This document shows positions 43,079 to 51,784 of a DNA stretch of 64,000 nucleotides, piece by piece; the stretch's first letter is position 1; the number at the start of each line of letters is the position of its first letter. Location of the stretch: assembly GCF_005222915.1 (NCBI RefSeq), contig NZ_STFX01000009.1, forward strand, positions 220,605-284,604, written 5' to 3'. A program made the translations under genes and the position numbers. The notes beneath the pieces were generated by a model that saw only the letters and a list, made by a program, of their open reading frames with translations, was not told the DNA's origin and made no database searches. The stretch comes from Rhizobium sp. FKL33. GTDB taxonomy: Bacteria; Pseudomonadota; Alphaproteobacteria; Rhizobiales; Rhizobiaceae.

Positions 43079-43266
43079 GCCTCAACGACGACGACAAACC
43101 CGCCCGCAAACTCGCTCATGAGATCGGCATGGACATATCCATGCTGTCGGCCGACGAGCTTCGCGCCCGCATTGCGCTGCTTCAGGACGAGATCTCCAGG
43201 CTGAACCGCGAGATCGCCGCCAAGACCTCGAGCCGCAGCGCCGCCGAATCACTGTTCAAGATCTGA
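43075..43266 (+). CDS. DUF1192 family small protein
   Basis: 63 residues overlapping the MFS stop by four bases (ATGA). It is a DUF1192 protein: the conserved ELRARIALLQDEISRLNREI heptad helix is the core, flanked by short polar ends. Found in many alphaproteobacteria; function unknown. Confidence 0.8.
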   Translation: MSLNDDDKPARKLAHEIGMDISMLSADELRARIALLQDEISRLNREIAAKTSSRSAAESLFKI

Positions 43267-43273
43267 GCGCCCG

Positions 43274-43942
43274 GTGTCGCTGCCCATCCGGCTCAAGCGT
43301 CATGTCGTGCGACGGCCGCGCTTTTACGGCGCGGCGGCGCTGGGATTGATGCTGCATTCCGCGCTTGCCTGGTCGGGCGGAGTGTCGACGGCGGTCAGCC
43401 TGCTTCTGTCCTGGAACATTTCGGTGCTGCTGTTCCTGACGCTGATCTTCACCCTGATGTTCACCTCTGACGACGCGGATATGAAGGAGCGGGCCAAGGC
43501 GACGGATGAAGGTCGTTTCGCGGTTCTCGCTTTGTCATTTCTGGCGGTGATCATCAGCCTGGGGGCGACGATTGTCGTCCTCTCTCATGTTCGCCACGGT
43601 GAGGGAGAGAATGGCGCATTTCACGCCGCGCTGGCCGCCTTCACAATCGCCTCGTCCTGGATCTTTATCCATGTGATCTTCACCGAGCATTATGCGCATG
43701 AATACTATCTGGCGCTCGACCGGAAGGGCGAGGGCGGGCTGAACTTTCCCGACAAGATCGCGCCCAACTATGTCGATTTCCTCTATTTCGCCTTCACAAT
43801 CGGCGTCGCCAGCCAGACGGCGGATATCTCGGTCGCCAGCCGCGCAATGCGGGCTACGGTGCTGGTCCATTCGGTCATTTCCTACATGTTCAACGCCTTC
43901 ATCCTGGCGCTCACGGTCAACATAGCCTCCAATCTCCTGTGA
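43274..43942 (+). CDS. DUF1345 family membrane protein
   Basis: 222 residues from GTG. Five hydrophobic segments are visible, and the family motif is VDFLYFAFTIGVASQTADI near 165-185. Loops contain a conserved FTEHYAHEYY segment. DUF1345 is an uncharacterised membrane family of actinobacteria and alphaproteobacteria. Its last seven bases overlap the candidate structured RNA below. Confidence 0.8.
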   Translation: MSLPIRLKRHVVRRPRFYGAAALGLMLHSALAWSGGVSTAVSLLLSWNISVLLFLTLIFTLMFTSDDADMKERAKATDEGRFAVLALSFLAVIISLGATIVVLSHVRHGEGENGAFHAALAAFTIASSWIFIHVIFTEHYAHEYYLALDRKGEGGLNFPDKIAPNYVDFLYFAFTIGVASQTADISVASRAMRATVLVHSVISYMFNAFILALTVNIASNLL

Positions 43943-44036
43943 AACGCCGTCTTTGCGTTTGGTTCGGGCGCGGTGACGCATTGCCCCGGGCGAGAAACAG
44001 GCCTAAACGAATGGCCCGACATCTCTGGGAACCCGG
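43936..44036 (+). ncRNA. Candidate structured RNA, possible 6S RNA, upstream of fau
   Basis: CCTGT at 43936 pairs with ACAGG at 43997. Inside, GGGCGCG-GTGA-CGC-ATT-GCCC (43966-43986) is a hairpin with a GNRA loop, and CGGGC (43987-43991) pairs with GCCCG (44014-44018). The 6S RNA gene is commonly found just upstream of the 5-formyltetrahydrofolate cyclo-ligase gene, as here, and the end CGACATCTCTGGGA recalls 6S 3' ends. However, the visible stretch is shorter than a usual 6S RNA, and a 5' partner inside the DUF1345 gene is weak. Confidence 0.3.
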
Positions 44037-44037
44037 C

Positions 44038-44622
44038 ATGGACATCAAGGCCCTGAAAAACGACATCCGCATGGGCAGGCTTGCGGCGCGCGACGCCATT
44101 GCGGAAACCGATCGCATCGAGAAAAGTCTCGCGATCGGCGATCATGCGGCTGACGCGCTGGCGTTCGACCCCGGTGCTATCATATCCGGCTTTTTCCCCA
44201 TCCGTTCCGAAGCCGACCTGCGCCCGCTGATGCATCGGCTCAAAGGCCGCGGCGCGCGTCTCTGCCTGCCGGCGGTGATTGATCGCCAGACCATCGTTTT
44301 CCGCGAACTGGTCGATGGCGCGCCTGTGGTCAGCACCGGCTTCGGCACCACCGGCCCGGCTGCGGATGCGCCGGTGGTCGATCCGGAGATCCTGCTGATG
44401 CCTCTTTCCGCCTTCGACGCCGGCGGCAATCGCATCGGCTACGGCGCCGGCCATTATGATCGCGCCATCGCGCGGCTTCACGCCAAGGGCAAGCAGCCCA
44501 TGCTCATCGGCGTCGCCTTCGATTGCCAAGAGGTGGAGGCGGTTCCCGCCGAGGCGCATGACGTCCCCCTCGACGCCGTGGTGACCGAAAGCGGTTACAG
44601 AACATTCTCGAAAGGACAATAA
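44038..44622 (+). CDS. fau: 5-formyltetrahydrofolate cyclo-ligase
   Basis: 194 residues. The motif GGNRIGYGAGHYDRAIARL is the ATP/folate signature near 135-153, and LMPLSAFDAGG precedes it. It converts 5-formyl-THF plus ATP to 5,10-methenyl-THF, clearing an inhibitory folate. The start at MDIKALKND is the normal length; an ATG at 44011 would add nine residues within the structured region. The stop abuts the YmdB-like gene start (TAA ATG). Confidence 0.88.
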   Translation: MDIKALKNDIRMGRLAARDAIAETDRIEKSLAIGDHAADALAFDPGAIISGFFPIRSEADLRPLMHRLKGRGARLCLPAVIDRQTIVFRELVDGAPVVSTGFGTTGPAADAPVVDPEILLMPLSAFDAGGNRIGYGAGHYDRAIARLHAKGKQPMLIGVAFDCQEVEAVPAEAHDVPLDAVVTESGYRTFSKGQ

Positions 44623-45447
44623 ATGCGGCTTCTCTTTCTCGGCGACATGGTGGGCCGCGCGGGACGTCAGGCGGTCTGGGACCGGCTGCCGGGCCTGATT
44701 TCCGATCTCAAGCTCGATTTCGTGGTGGTGAACGGCGAAAACGCCGCCGCCGGCTTCGGCATCACCGAAGAGATCTTTCTCGACACGCTCGCCGCCGGCG
44801 CCGATGTGGTGACCACAGGCAACCATGTCTGGGACCAGCGCGAGGCGCTGGTCTTCGCCGACAGGCACGACCAGTTCATCCGTCCCGCCAATTTTCCGCC
44901 CGGCGCGCCGGGCAAAGGCTCCGGCGTGTTCATCGCCCGCAACGGGGCCCGGGTGCTGGTCTCCAACATCATGGGCCGGGTGTTCATGCATCCCGATCTC
45001 GACGATCCCTTCATGGCCGCCGAGCGCATTCTCGACGCCTGCCCACTGGGCGAACAAGTAGACGCGGTGCTGTTCGATTTCCACGCCGAGGCGTCGAGCG
45101 AGAAACAGTGCTTCGGCCATTTCGTCGATGGCCGCGCGAGCCTGGTGGTCGGCACGCATACGCATGTGCCTACCGCCGATTGCCAGATCCTCAATGGCGG
45201 CACGGCCTATATGACGGATGCCGGCATGTGCGGCGATTACGATTCCTCGCTCGGCATGGAGAAGGAAGAGCCGCTCAACCGCTTCATCACCAAGATCGCC
45301 CGCGGACGGTTCGAGCCGGCCAATGGCCCAGCCACGATCTGCGGCGTGGGCGTCGAGATCTCCGATCGCACCGGGCTCGCCGAAAAGGTGGCGCCGCTGC
45401 GCATCGGTCCGCGTCTCGCCGAGACCATCCCGGCTTTCTGGGCCTGA
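44623..45447 (+). CDS. TIGR00282 (YmdB-like) metallophosphoesterase
   Basis: 274 residues. The metal-binding residues of the calcineurin-like fold are visible: LGDMVGRAG near the N-terminus, VNGENAAAGFG, TTGNHVWDQ, FHAEASSEK and GTHTHVPTAD. B. subtilis YmdB, in this family, is a cyclic-nucleotide phosphodiesterase that affects biofilm; a similar second-messenger role is possible here. It starts directly after fau with AAAGGA as binding site, so the two form an operon. Confidence 0.9.
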   Translation: MRLLFLGDMVGRAGRQAVWDRLPGLISDLKLDFVVVNGENAAAGFGITEEIFLDTLAAGADVVTTGNHVWDQREALVFADRHDQFIRPANFPPGAPGKGSGVFIARNGARVLVSNIMGRVFMHPDLDDPFMAAERILDACPLGEQVDAVLFDFHAEASSEKQCFGHFVDGRASLVVGTHTHVPTADCQILNGGTAYMTDAGMCGDYDSSLGMEKEEPLNRFITKIARGRFEPANGPATICGVGVEISDRTGLAEKVAPLRIGPRLAETIPAFWA

Positions 45448-45549
45448 TCGGGATAACGCGATTGTGACGCGCGCATCCTGCGCGCGGACTGGACCCGTCG
45501 CGCAGCTTGCCGCATCCTCCCGACCTGCTCAAAACAGGCCGGTCGAGGT

Positions 45550-46380
45550 ATGCTCATGCTCAGATTGTTGGCGTTTGCGAGTCTCCTGATTGTATCGCCG
45601 TCTCTGCTGTTGGCTCAGGACAGGTCGAGGCATTTCAGCCAGTGCCAGGCGATCGCGCAGGGCCTGCCCGGCGCGCGTTACGCCGCCTATCACGGCGAAG
45701 GACTGCCGGTTCTCAATGCGGAGCTGACCGATCAGACGGTGCGCATCACCTTTCTCGGTCATTCCACCTTCCATATCGTCACGCCCGAAGGCGTGACCAT
45801 CGCCACCGATTATTCCGGCTGGCACAGGCCGGATGCGCCGCCGATGGTGGCCACGATGAACCACGCCCATTCCACCCATTTCACCCTGACGCCGGAGCCC
45901 GAAATCGACTACGTGCTGCATGGCTGGAGCGATACGCCGGGCGAGAAGGCGCGGCATGAAGTGATGGTGCGCGACACGTTCATCCGCAATGTCACGACCG
46001 ATATCCGCCGTTATGGCGGCGAGGAGAAGGACGGCAATTCGATCTTCGTCTTCGAGGTCGCCGGTCTGTGCATCGGCCATCTCGGCCACCTGCATCACGA
46101 ATTGTCGGAGGGGCATTACACCGAAATCGGTCGGCTCGACGTGGTCATGGTTCCCGTCGATGGGGGGCTGACCATGGGCGCGGACAAGATGAGCCGGGTC
46201 GTAAAGCGGCTCCGCTCGTCGCTGGTGCTGCCCATGCATCGGCGCGGTCCACCCATCGAGACCTTCCTGGCGATGTTCGGCCCCGACTTCGAGATCCGCT
46301 TCGCCGAGGGGCGCGGGGTCGACGTCTCGCTGTCGTCCCTGCCGAAAAAGCCGACGATCCTCGTGCTTCAGGGACTCTAA
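45550..46380 (+). CDS. Exported MBL-fold metallo-hydrolase (UlaG-like)
   Basis: 276 residues. It starts with a signal peptide (LRLLAFASLLIVSPSLLLA) and has the beta-lactamase fold: FLGHSTFHI, NHAHSTHF, then GHLGHLHHEL and MVPVDGG. The class resembles L-ascorbate lactonase-like UlaG proteins. The metal ligands seem complete except for small deviations in the HxHxDH motif (here HAHSTH), so zinc binding may be atypical. Substrate unknown. It stands alone on its transcript, 98 bases ahead of yebC. Confidence 0.75.
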   Translation: MLMLRLLAFASLLIVSPSLLLAQDRSRHFSQCQAIAQGLPGARYAAYHGEGLPVLNAELTDQTVRITFLGHSTFHIVTPEGVTIATDYSGWHRPDAPPMVATMNHAHSTHFTLTPEPEIDYVLHGWSDTPGEKARHEVMVRDTFIRNVTTDIRRYGGEEKDGNSIFVFEVAGLCIGHLGHLHHELSEGHYTEIGRLDVVMVPVDGGLTMGADKMSRVVKRLRSSLVLPMHRRGPPIETFLAMFGPDFEIRFAEGRGVDVSLSSLPKKPTILVLQGL

Positions 46381-46478
46381 CCGTCCCTCTCGGCGCTTGG
46401 CCCCCTTGAACGGCGTGCTGTCCGGCAATATAAGGCCGCATCCAAAAGACAGTCACAACAAAGACGGCAGGAACGCCC

Positions 46479-47225
46479 ATGGCAGGCCATTCACAGTTCA
46501 AGAACATCATGCATCGCAAGGGGAAGCAGGATTCGATCCGTTCGAAGATGTTCTCCAAGCTCGCCCGCGAAATCACCGTGGCCGCCAAGGCTGGCCTGCC
46601 CGACCCGACGATGAATGCCCGCCTGCGTCTGGCGATCCAGAACGCCAAGGCCCAGTCCATGCCCAAGGACAATATCGACCGCGCCATCAAGAAGGCTGCG
46701 GGCGCCGATGGCGAGAACTATGACGAAGTCCGTTACGAAGGCTACGGCCCGGGCGGCATCGCCGTCATCGTCGAGGCGCTGACCGACAATCGCAACCGCA
46801 CCGCCTCGAATGTCCGCTCGATCTTCACCAAGGCCGGCGGCGCGCTGGGCGAAACCGGCTCGGTTTCCTTCTCCTTCGATCACGTCGGCGAAATTACCTA
46901 CAAGCTCTCCGCCGGCGACGCCGACAAGGTCATGGAAGCGGCCATCGAAGCCGGCGCTGACGATGTTGTGACCGACGAGGAAGGCCACACCATCTATTGC
47001 GCCTTCGAATCCCTCGGCGAAGTGTCCAAGGCGCTCGAAGCCCTGATCGGCGAAGCGGAAACCGTCAAGCCGATCTGGAAGGCCCAGAACAGCGTTCCGG
47101 TCGACGAAGAGCGCGCGCAATCACTGATGAAGATGACGGATGCTCTCGAAGACGACGACGACGTCCAGAATGTCTACACCAATATGGACATTCCCGAAGA
47201 CGTGATGGCCAAGCTCTCGGCCTGA
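46479..47225 (+). CDS. yebC: YebC/PmpR family DNA-binding regulator
   Basis: 248 residues starting [18 protein letters not shown], the hallmark of the family, with [26 protein letters not shown] and the central [25 protein letters not shown]. YebC proteins act on stalled translation and as transcription regulators. Its neighbours in many rhizobia are the ruv genes; here they are 4.5 kb downstream. A terminator follows nine bases after the stop. Confidence 0.95.
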   Translation: MAGHSQFKNIMHRKGKQDSIRSKMFSKLAREITVAAKAGLPDPTMNARLRLAIQNAKAQSMPKDNIDRAIKKAAGADGENYDEVRYEGYGPGGIAVIVEALTDNRNRTASNVRSIFTKAGGALGETGSVSFSFDHVGEITYKLSAGDADKVMEAAIEAGADDVVTDEEGHTIYCAFESLGEVSKALEALIGEAETVKPIWKAQNSVPVDEERAQSLMKMTDALEDDDDVQNVYTNMDIPEDVMAKLSA

Positions 47226-47233
47226 TCAAAGAC

Positions 47234-47262
47234 TGGCGCCGGGCATCTCGGCGCCATTTTTG
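47234..47262 (+). terminator. Intrinsic terminator of yebC
   Basis: TGGCGCC and GGCGCCA pair (7 bp) around a nine-base loop and are followed by TTTTTGTTT. Confidence 0.85.
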
Positions 47263-47277
47263 TTTGCGGTGTGCTCC

Positions 47278-47410
47278 GCCCTTCATCCCCTTGCCGGGAC
47301 CTTCTCCCTGCGTTGCGGGGAGAAAGGCGGATGTGGCAATGTCGGCGCCCCATCGCCCTTCGCCCCGCAGGCGCGGGGAGAAGGTGGCGGCAGCCGGATG
47401 AGGGGCTGTG
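47278..47410. repeat. RIME-like palindromic repeat, copy 1
   Basis: A 133-base element with inverted ends (cttcatccccttgccgg at the left, ccggatgaggggc at the right) and two internal hairpins of the type ccttctccc...ggggagaagg. It resembles the intergenic mosaic repeats (RIME) of rhizobia. A second copy lies at 47921-48051. They flank the VOC gene. Confidence 0.8.
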
Positions 47411-47462
47411 AACAACGCTTCGCCATTGGGGTCGCCCACAAAGCCCTCAATCGCAGCCAGTC

Positions 47463-47882
47463 CTAAAGCGCCCGCTGTCCCAAATCCTCGAAAAAGCGCA
47501 AGAGATATCCATCGGGGTCTGCGATCACGAACTGGCGGTTGCCTGTCTCCATGTCATCGACCCGATACCATTTTTCCTCAGGCTGCAGATAAAGCGTCAG
47601 GCCGTGGCGCTCGATAGAGGCGAGCATGTTTGCGATCGAGGCGACCTGGATCTGTACATTGAGCCCTTTGCCGAACGGGTAGGTCTGTGGCGCATGGCCA
47701 TCGTCGAAGGTTCGACCTTGACCAATCTGGTCGATCATCAGTTCGGCTGCGCCGAGCGCCAAATAGCAGAAGCCTTCCTCAGGACGCTCATAGAGGCAGG
47801 CGAAGCCCAGCACATCACAGTAAAAGACCTTGGAACGTCGCCAGTCGGACACGGCGAATTCTGGAACGAGGGCGGCTGACAA
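47463..47882 (-). CDS. VOC family (glyoxalase/bleomycin-resistance) protein
   Basis: 139 residues from TTG at 47882, ahead of MSAALVPEFAVSDWRRS. The open frame continues 43 codons upstream into RIME copy 2, where it encodes arginine-rich nonsense, so this later start is preferred. One VOC module is visible with FYCDVLGFACLYERPEEGF, and a C-terminal NRQFVIADPDGYLLRFFEDLG that supplies a metal-binding glutamate. It is a possible glyoxalase or resistance protein; substrate unknown. Confidence 0.75.
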   Translation of the reverse strand: MSAALVPEFAVSDWRRSKVFYCDVLGFACLYERPEEGFCYLALGAAELMIDQIGQGRTFDDGHAPQTYPFGKGLNVQIQVASIANMLASIERHGLTLYLQPEEKWYRVDDMETGNRQFVIADPDGYLLRFFEDLGQRAL

Positions 47883-47920
47883 GACTGGGGCTCCCTGATT
47901 GCTTGGCGGCGGCTGACCGC

Positions 47921-48051
47921 CCCTCATCCCCCTGCCGGGACCTTCTCCCCGCGCCTGCGGGGAGAAGGCGGATCTGGCAAAGCCTGCGCACCATCGTCCT
48001 TCGCCCCGCATGCGCGGGGAGAAGGTGGCGGCAGCCGGATGAGGGGCTGTG
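47921..48051. repeat. RIME-like palindromic repeat, copy 2
   Basis: 131 bases, closely related to copy 1, with better-preserved inverted ends (GCCCCTCATCC... and ...GGATGAGGGGC). It lies just upstream of the VOC start and downstream of the LLM gene. Confidence 0.8.
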
Positions 48052-48089
48052 CAGGCACTTCAACTCCAAAGCATAGAGTCGCTCAAGCC

Positions 48090-49094
48090 TCACGCCGCCT
48101 TCGCCATCTCCTGCTTGAGCCCGGCGAACAGCTCGATCGAGCGCAGCCGCGCCTCAATGTCGTGAACAGGCGTGGAGACGATCACCTCGTCCGCTCTTGT
48201 ATCGGCGAGGAAGCGGGCGAGTTTGCGCGAGGCGGTTTCCGGCGAGCCGACGATCGCGTAGCGCAGCGTGTGTTCGACGCCGATCCGCTCCTGTTCCGAC
48301 CAGATCCCGTCCATGGATTTGACGGGGCGGGGGAAGAGCGTGCGGTTGTTGCGGCGGAGATTGATGAATTGCTGTTGGGCCGAGGTGAAGAGGTAATTCG
48401 CCTCTTCATCGGTGTCGGCGATCGCGCTCATGACGCCGACCATGGCGTAGGGCCGGTTGAGCTGCGCGGACGGCTGGAAGCGTTCGCGATAAATCTCCAG
48501 CGCGCCCAGGAGATCGTCGGGCGCAAAATGCGAGGCGAAGGCATAGGGCAGGCCGAGCATGCCGGCGAGATGGGCGCTGTAATGGCTGGAGCCCAGCAGC
48601 CAGAGCGGAACTTTCGCGCCGGCCCCCGGCACGGCGAGAACGGAGCGCTCGTCAGTGGGATCGGCGAGATAGGCCTGCAGTTCCAGCACATCCTGCGGAT
48701 AGCCCTGGGCGCTCTGGTCGAGGTCGCGCCTCAATGCGCGGGCGGTGCGCATGTCGGTGCCCGGCGCGCGGCCCAGTCCGAGATCGACGCGGCCGGGAAA
48801 CAGCGCTTCCAGCGTGCCGAACTGTTCGGCGATAACTAGGGGCGAATGATTGGGCAGCATCACGCCGCCCGATCCGATGCGGATCGTCTTGGTCGCTGCG
48901 CCGACATGGCCGATCAGCACGGCGGTCGCCGCGCTCGCCACCGCCGGCATGCCGTGATGTTCGGCGAGCCAATAGCGGTTGTAGCCCAGATCCTCGGCGC
49001 GGATGGCCATGCGGCGGGTGTTGGCCAGCGCATCCGACAGCGTGCCGCCATCGGCGACGGTCGCGAGATCGAGGATCGAAAAGGGAATGGTCAT
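48090..49094 (-). CDS. LLM class flavin-dependent oxidoreductase
   Basis: 334 residues of the luciferase-like monooxygenase family. Visible features are [14 protein letters not shown], then [22 protein letters not shown] and [11 protein letters not shown], typical of the MsnO8-type branch with FMN or F420 binding at the barrel. The acceptor and substrate are unknown. The gene reads toward the RIME element and is preceded by a 118-base gap from the chemoreceptor gene. Confidence 0.85.
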   Translation of the reverse strand: MTIPFSILDLATVADGGTLSDALANTRRMAIRAEDLGYNRYWLAEHHGMPAVASAATAVLIGHVGAATKTIRIGSGGVMLPNHSPLVIAEQFGTLEALFPGRVDLGLGRAPGTDMRTARALRRDLDQSAQGYPQDVLELQAYLADPTDERSVLAVPGAGAKVPLWLLGSSHYSAHLAGMLGLPYAFASHFAPDDLLGALEIYRERFQPSAQLNRPYAMVGVMSAIADTDEEANYLFTSAQQQFINLRRNNRTLFPRPVKSMDGIWSEQERIGVEHTLRYAIVGSPETASRKLARFLADTRADEVIVSTPVHDIEARLRSIELFAGLKQEMAKAA

Positions 49095-49161
49095 GGTTCA
49101 GCTCCCTGCCAAAGCTCGGAGATAGGGTCGAGGGGCGGGGCCTTCAACCTCAAACCCATGA

Positions 49162-49190
49162 CAAACGCCGCGCGAGGCGATCGCGCGGCG
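49162..49190 (-). terminator. Hairpin terminator of the chemoreceptor gene
   Basis: CGCCGCGCGA-GGCGA-TCGCGCGGCG is a perfect 10-bp stem. On the minus strand it is followed by TTTGTC. It lies 23 bases after the chemoreceptor stop. Confidence 0.55.
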
Positions 49191-49212
49191 CGTCTGAATT
49201 GATCGAAAGCGA

Positions 49213-51501
49213 TCAGCCTGCGCGGCGGAATTGCCGGCGCGCCTCATCGGCCTCGAGCCGGAACTGGGCGATGCGGCCGTCCATTTCAGAGGCTTCGCGG
49301 GCGAGCTGGTGGATCGCGGCGGTGGTCTCCTCCACCATGGCGGCGTTCTGCTGGGTCATGCCGTCGATGGCGTTGACGGAGGAGGAGATGTGACCGAGCG
49401 TTTCGGCTTCCGCGGCGGTCGCCGTCATGATCTCCTCGATGCGGCCATTGATCTGCCCGACATAGCCGCCGATCGATTGCAGCGCTTCACCGGCCTTCTC
49501 CACCAGCTCCACGCCGGCCTGCACGTCCAGCGTCGACTTGTTGAGGAGATCGGTGATCTCCTTGGCGGCGCGGGCCGAACGCTGGGCCAGTTCCCGCACT
49601 TCCTGGGCGACGACGGCGAAGCCTTTGCCGCTCTCGCCGGCGCGGGCGGCCTCGACGCCGGCGTTCAGCGCGAGCAGATTGGTCTGGAAGGCGATCTCGT
49701 CGATCACGGAAATGATCGAGTTGATCTGCGTCGAGGAGTTCTGGATCGCCTCCATCGCCCGCACTGCGTTTTCCATGATATGCGCGGAGCGCTCCGTGCC
49801 CGACGCCGCCTCGCGGGCGATGCGGGTGGCGTCGCCGGCGCGCGCCTTCTGCGCGTCGACCGAACGGACGATCTCGTTGATGGCGGAGACGGTTTCGCTG
49901 ATGGCGACCGACTGGCGTTCGGTGCGCTCGGCCAGCTGATCGGCGCCTTCGCGCATTTCATCGGATCCGGCTCGAACCGCCAGCGAATTGCGGCGGATGG
50001 CCTGCAGCGCATCGGCGAGCGTCGCCATGGAGGCGTTGAAATTCTGGCGCAGGCTGTCGAGCGAGGGCGGGAAGCGCGTGTCGATCGCAAAGGCGATGTC
50101 GCCCTTCGCCATACGGGTCAGGCCTTCGCCCAGCGCATCGACGACGCCCTGCAGGGTCGCGGCCTCGCGCTCCTGTTCGGCGAGACGGGCGAGGCGGGCT
50201 TCTTCCTCGGCGCGGCGGGCGGCTTCCGCTTCGCCTTCCATGGCCTGCTGGCGCACCAGCTTGTCGCGGAAGGAGACGAGCGCCCGCGACATCACGCCGA
50301 TCTCATCGGGCCGGCCGGCGCCGTCGATCACGGTGTCCAGACGTCCGGCAGCCACGGTTTCGGTGACCTGCGCCAGCTTGACCAGCGGACGGAACATGCG
50401 GCTGAGGATCAGCCCCGCAAGCGCCGCAGCGGCGACGAGCACGGCGAGTCCCAGAAGCGTCAATTGTTCGGCGACGGTGAAGGAGCCCTCGTCCAGTTCC
50501 TCCGTCAGCACGCTTTCAGCCATGTGATAGCGCGCGCCGTCGATTTCCATCGGCAATGCAAAGGCTTTGGCGGCCCCGTCGGCGCGGATGATGTCGCGGC
50601 CAAAGGCGTCGAGCCCTGTCATGTCGTCGGCGGACAGTCTTCCGGCCGACTTCAGCCTATCGTCGGCGCCTGGGGTGATGACGTCGCCCGCCGTCGTGAC
50701 GATGCTTGCCTGCTCGCTGCCGCCCGCCGGGATGGCCATGGACAGCACCGAGGCCAGAACCTCGTCCTTGACCCGGAACATGAAGGTGCCGCGATGAGCT
50801 CCGAGATTGAGCAGCGGCGCTGCGAAATAGACTTCCGCCGAACCGGTGTTGGCGTCGACGCCGATGCCGGAGAACAGTGGCGCGACATCGTCGCTTTGGG
50901 CGGCCTTGACCGCGTCCACGGTCTTCGCTTGCAATGCGCCGAGGCCCGTCGACGCCCAGGCGGCGTCGGCGAGATTGGCGGCGAAAGTCTCGTCCTTCTT
51001 GTAGGAATAGACGACGTTGCCCTTTCCATCGACGATCAACAGATCGGAGAAGGGGCTGGAGGCGAGAAGTTTCTTGACCTCGGGCTGCAATTCCTCATGC
51101 GCGGAGAAGTAATAGCCGCTCGGTCCTTCCGGCTTTACGAGCTTCTCGCGCTCGCCGGCTGGATTGAGGTTCTTGGCGATGAACACGTTGCGAAGGGCGG
51201 CCGCGGCGTCGCCCGGCTTCTTGTCCAGGGTCTTCCAGCCGCTCTTGAGATTGACCATGGATTTCTGCAACGCCTCGATAGCGGCGATCGCGCCCGCCTG
51301 ATGGCTGATCTGGGCGATCCGGCCCTCGAGCGTGGCGACGCGGAATTCCAGGATGCTGCGCATAGACCGCGCCGATTGTTCGACGAGCACGGATCGGGTG
51401 CTGAAATAGCCGAGAGAGACGAGCGCGCCCACGGAAACGATGATGAGCGCTATGAACAGTGCGACGACCTTCGCTTTCAACGACTGAAAAATTCGTGGCA
51501 T
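49213..51501 (-). CDS. Methyl-accepting chemotaxis protein
   Basis: 762 residues from an ATG at 51501, preceded by AAGG at a good distance; a longer start at 51522 (seven residues) is possible. An N-terminal transmembrane helix (VVALFIALIIVSVGALVSLG), a large periplasmic sensor domain, a second helix (LLGLAVLVAAAALAGLILS), HAMP, and the cytoplasmic signalling hairpin (NLLALNAGVEAARAGESGKGFAVVA) are visible. It detects an unknown ligand and drives CheA. A second HAMP-like region appears at about 440-500. A CtrA-like box lies upstream. Confidence 0.92.
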   Translation of the reverse strand: MPRIFQSLKAKVVALFIALIIVSVGALVSLGYFSTRSVLVEQSARSMRSILEFRVATLEGRIAQISHQAGAIAAIEALQKSMVNLKSGWKTLDKKPGDAAAALRNVFIAKNLNPAGEREKLVKPEGPSGYYFSAHEELQPEVKKLLASSPFSDLLIVDGKGNVVYSYKKDETFAANLADAAWASTGLGALQAKTVDAVKAAQSDDVAPLFSGIGVDANTGSAEVYFAAPLLNLGAHRGTFMFRVKDEVLASVLSMAIPAGGSEQASIVTTAGDVITPGADDRLKSAGRLSADDMTGLDAFGRDIIRADGAAKAFALPMEIDGARYHMAESVLTEELDEGSFTVAEQLTLLGLAVLVAAAALAGLILSRMFRPLVKLAQVTETVAAGRLDTVIDGAGRPDEIGVMSRALVSFRDKLVRQQAMEGEAEAARRAEEEARLARLAEQEREAATLQGVVDALGEGLTRMAKGDIAFAIDTRFPPSLDSLRQNFNASMATLADALQAIRRNSLAVRAGSDEMREGADQLAERTERQSVAISETVSAINEIVRSVDAQKARAGDATRIAREAASGTERSAHIMENAVRAMEAIQNSSTQINSIISVIDEIAFQTNLLALNAGVEAARAGESGKGFAVVAQEVRELAQRSARAAKEITDLLNKSTLDVQAGVELVEKAGEALQSIGGYVGQINGRIEEIMTATAAEAETLGHISSSVNAIDGMTQQNAAMVEETTAAIHQLAREASEMDGRIAQFRLEADEARRQFRRAG

Positions 51502-51648
51502 ATCCGCCTTACCTTTAAACATGCTCGACACCGTGTTCTCACCGGCTGCGGTAGACGGATCGTCCTGAAGATTCGTCGCGGACCGCCGCAGCGATGCGAC
51601 GTAGGGTCTGATCATTTTTGTAACTATCTTACATTTTGCCTAACTTCT

Positions 51649-51663
51649 TTAAGTTATGGTTAA
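51649..51663. promoter_or_regulatory. CtrA-like box between the chemoreceptor gene and ruvC
   Basis: TTAA-GTTATGG-TTAA matches TTAA-N7-TTAA. It lies 148 bases upstream of the chosen chemoreceptor start and 122 bases before ruvC. Chemotaxis genes of alphaproteobacteria are frequent CtrA targets. Confidence 0.5.
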
Positions 51664-51763
51664 GCACTCACTCGTTGACGGTTTGGCGTAGCGGAACGAC
51701 TGCAATCCGCGTCCATCCCGGCTTGTCTCGGCTATTTTCATCCTCGCGAATCTGGCCTAATGA

Positions 51764-51778
51764 GAACAAAAAGGGAAA
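51764..51778. promoter_or_regulatory. Possible LexA box upstream of ruvC
   Basis: GAAC-N7-GAAA is one base from the reverse of the alphaproteobacterial SOS box GTTC-N7-GTTC. It ends six bases before the ruvC start, where repressor binding would block transcription or translation start. Confidence 0.3.
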
Positions 51779-51784
51779 ATTCGC

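Noticed and set aside
43939-44037. N-terminal extension of fau to a GTG at 43939
   Set aside because: It would overlap the DUF1345 stop and read through structured RNA; residues are unlike the enzyme family.
47883-48011. 43-residue N-terminal extension of the VOC protein
   Set aside because: It is translated from RIME repeat sequence and precedes a good TTG start with the domain.
49231-51663. An 810-codon open frame on the plus strand opposite the chemoreceptor gene
   Set aside because: It is the antisense of a real, motif-rich MCP gene; its translation is arginine- and glycine-rich with no domain. GC-rich third positions keep such frames open.
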